Source: Solea solea (taxonomy: Eukaryota; Chordata; Actinopteri; Pleuronectiformes; Soleidae). From it: a stretch of 64,000 nt of DNA. The position numbers and the translations under genes are program-made. A model generated the notes under the pieces. It saw nothing but the letters and a program-made list of their open reading frames with translations, had not been told where the DNA came from and did not search any database. Below, piece after piece: positions 62,337 to 64,000 of the stretch; position 1 is the first letter of the stretch, and every line of letters starts with the position of its first letter. The stretch is from positions 24,821,733 through 24,885,732 of the forward strand of contig NC_081138.1 of the NCBI RefSeq assembly GCF_958295425.1, read 5' to 3'.

Positions 62337-64000
62337 TATACTTTTGGACAGTGTATTCTATACTTTATTCTGACAAAGTTTTCTTTTAAGTTTTTGCTCC
62401 TAATTTTTGCCTTGGTTGTATTGCTTTAATTATACTGGCTTGTTTCGTATAGAGAGTGCTGACTTTATTTTTTCCTGGAAAATGCTCCTTTTAATTTTAC
62501 TTCTTCACCCATCCTCACCCCCCACCCCACTTCCTACTACTACTGTTTTATGCAGATAAGACCGAAGGCTTTCCCCTCTCAGAGCTGGGTGGATGCCCAG
62601 TATGCAGGAGTTTATCTGGCACACGTGTCCTTCCAACGATATTTCACTCCTGGTTCTACTCTCTCTTTTTGATAGCTTTATCACTGCGGAGAGGTCAGAT
62701 GCTGACACCAGCATAAGGGCCGCTTAAATCCCTCTAAACAACATCTATCATGAACCCTATAAAATAAGCTTCACAGCATGCACAGTACTGTGGCCTTGTG
62801 CTTGGAAAAGCTCGTATATCATATGTCTGCTTGACTCAAGGAAGGCTTTTTTTTTTTTATATCTACAGGATTCAGTAGAGGGAGGTTCTGATTTGACTCT
62901 AATCAGTCTTTATGAGTGATTTTAGATTACAGTCTGTGTGGGAAAGCTATCACTCATTGGGGGGAGGCAGGTAGGCTGTTTTGTAGGTGATGAATGGCAC
63001 TAGCCTACAGTACTATTTATTGATCAGAATAAAATTTGACATTGGTAACCTAAAAAAATTCCATAGAAAGGTATTAATGGTGGTTTTTCAAGTTTCAAAG
63101 TATGACGTTGGCACATGGAGCCACTCGGTGCAGAAAAGGGTGCAAGGTGGATGCTAATTGACTTTGATATTTGACCTAATATTATGACATGGTGACAAGT
63201 TGCTTAGTGAAAGTGAAACAAATGGAATGCAGGTGCTTAAACAGAGAGGGAAGATGCTATTATGGCCCTTAAATCATAAAGGTCCTGCAGGCTGTTTAGC
63301 AACCACTTGATTAATAGCTGGATGCTAAAGGATTGGAGCAAATTGTTAGTTCTTTGAGGACAAAAAGAAAAGAAAAATGAACGGGTAATAAAAAGAAAAA
63401 GCTTTCTGTAATGTGACTAATTTTCCTGTTTTGACACTTGCAGTGTGTAAAACAAATGTTCTTTTTGCTTTGAATTTATCATGCCCTTTTTGACTGGCTT
63501 AAATAATTATTTTTAGGTTTCATAACAATTTTCATAACAGCTTCTATCTAGAGGTTATTAATATTTGTGTGGACATGGTGATTTAGACTTTAAACACAGA
63601 CATTAGCAGGATTCCTGTGTCTTTGTACACTGTAAAGGAGTTTTCCTATTGCTTCATAGCCAGTGTTGGTATTAACAGCTGTTGAAATGTTGCAAGGTGG
63701 GGCCAGACAGTATTTAAATGTTAAATATTTCAAGTATTTTAGTTTTTAGAAGTGGCTGTTTTGCCTTTTTTTAATGTATCAAGTATCATACTTTTTCATT
63801 AAGCTGTTCACTTGTCGGAAAATAAACACCACACGTTTTCTCCATTTCTGCATCACTAAATCTGTGATCAACATCAGGGTCTACTTCAAAAAGCCGCGAA
63901 TGTGCACTTACCACAATTGCCTCGCCTTCTCATCCTGGTTTGATGTTCATGAAACTGACTAAGCCAGTTTCATGTATTGTATTATTGGTCAAGTCTCACT
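62337..64000. other. Unique noncoding sequence to the window end
   Basis: No gene or clear repeat was recognised. The sequence looks non-repetitive from about 62.9 to 63.6 kb. Confidence 0.35.

Noticed and set aside
1..64000. CRISPR arrays, bacterial operons or prophage
   Set aside because: Repeats are not spaced by unique spacers, genes are intron-split, and all recognised proteins are vertebrate.

Overview
The window is nuclear DNA of a ray-finned (teleost, probably percomorph) fish. Genes are split into short exons with consensus splice sites. The proteins match vertebrate families, introns are compact, and the spacers are filled with repeat families typical of teleosts: hAT-type MITEs, tRNA-derived SINEs, an L2/CR1-like LINE tail, a decayed Tc1 transposase and long (TA)n/(CA)n tracts. 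A run of exactly 200 N marks an assembly gap.

Five protein-coding genes can be assembled exon by exon. From left to right they are C16orf46 homologue (+, 1.4-3.4 kb), ATMIN (-, coding 6.8-11.8 kb), CENPN (-, coding 13.0-17.2 kb), CMC2 (+, coding 18.9-19.35 kb) and CDYL2 (-, coding 25.5-45.5 kb). This is the human 16q23.2 block in the same order. As I recall the human map, every orientation agrees except CDYL2, which appears flipped. For ATMIN, CENPN, CMC2 and CDYL2 the joined exons keep frame and give lengths close to the human proteins (781, 344, 78 and 511 aa). CENPN and CMC2 fire divergently from one short shared promoter. CMC2 and CDYL2 are convergent.

Region by region: 1-1.2 kb is a degraded tandem array split by a hAT-like remnant. 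3.4-4.9 kb is the C16orf46/ATMIN spacer. 4.9-6.8 kb is probably ATMIN 3'UTR. 19.4-22.2 kb is repeat-rich spacer with a LINE nested in another repeat. 22.2-25.5 kb may be CDYL2 3'UTR. 25.5-45.5 kb is mostly CDYL2 intron with many MITEs and microsatellites. 45.7-55.4 kb is intergenic. A plus-strand first-exon-like sequence with a good splice donor lies at 55.4-55.74 kb. Beyond it there is only intron-like or intergenic sequence to the end.

The genes are housekeeping and nuclear: a transcription factor/ATM cofactor, a kinetochore protein, a mitochondrial assembly factor, a chromatin reader and a protein of unknown role. They do not form a pathway. No new protein system was found. The least expected sequence signals are a perfect 37-bp-arm hairpin at 57,992-58,073, a perfect RFX X-box match upstream of the C16orf46 homologue, an apparent GC-AG intron in ATMIN, and a TG repeat sitting directly on the last CDYL2 splice acceptor.
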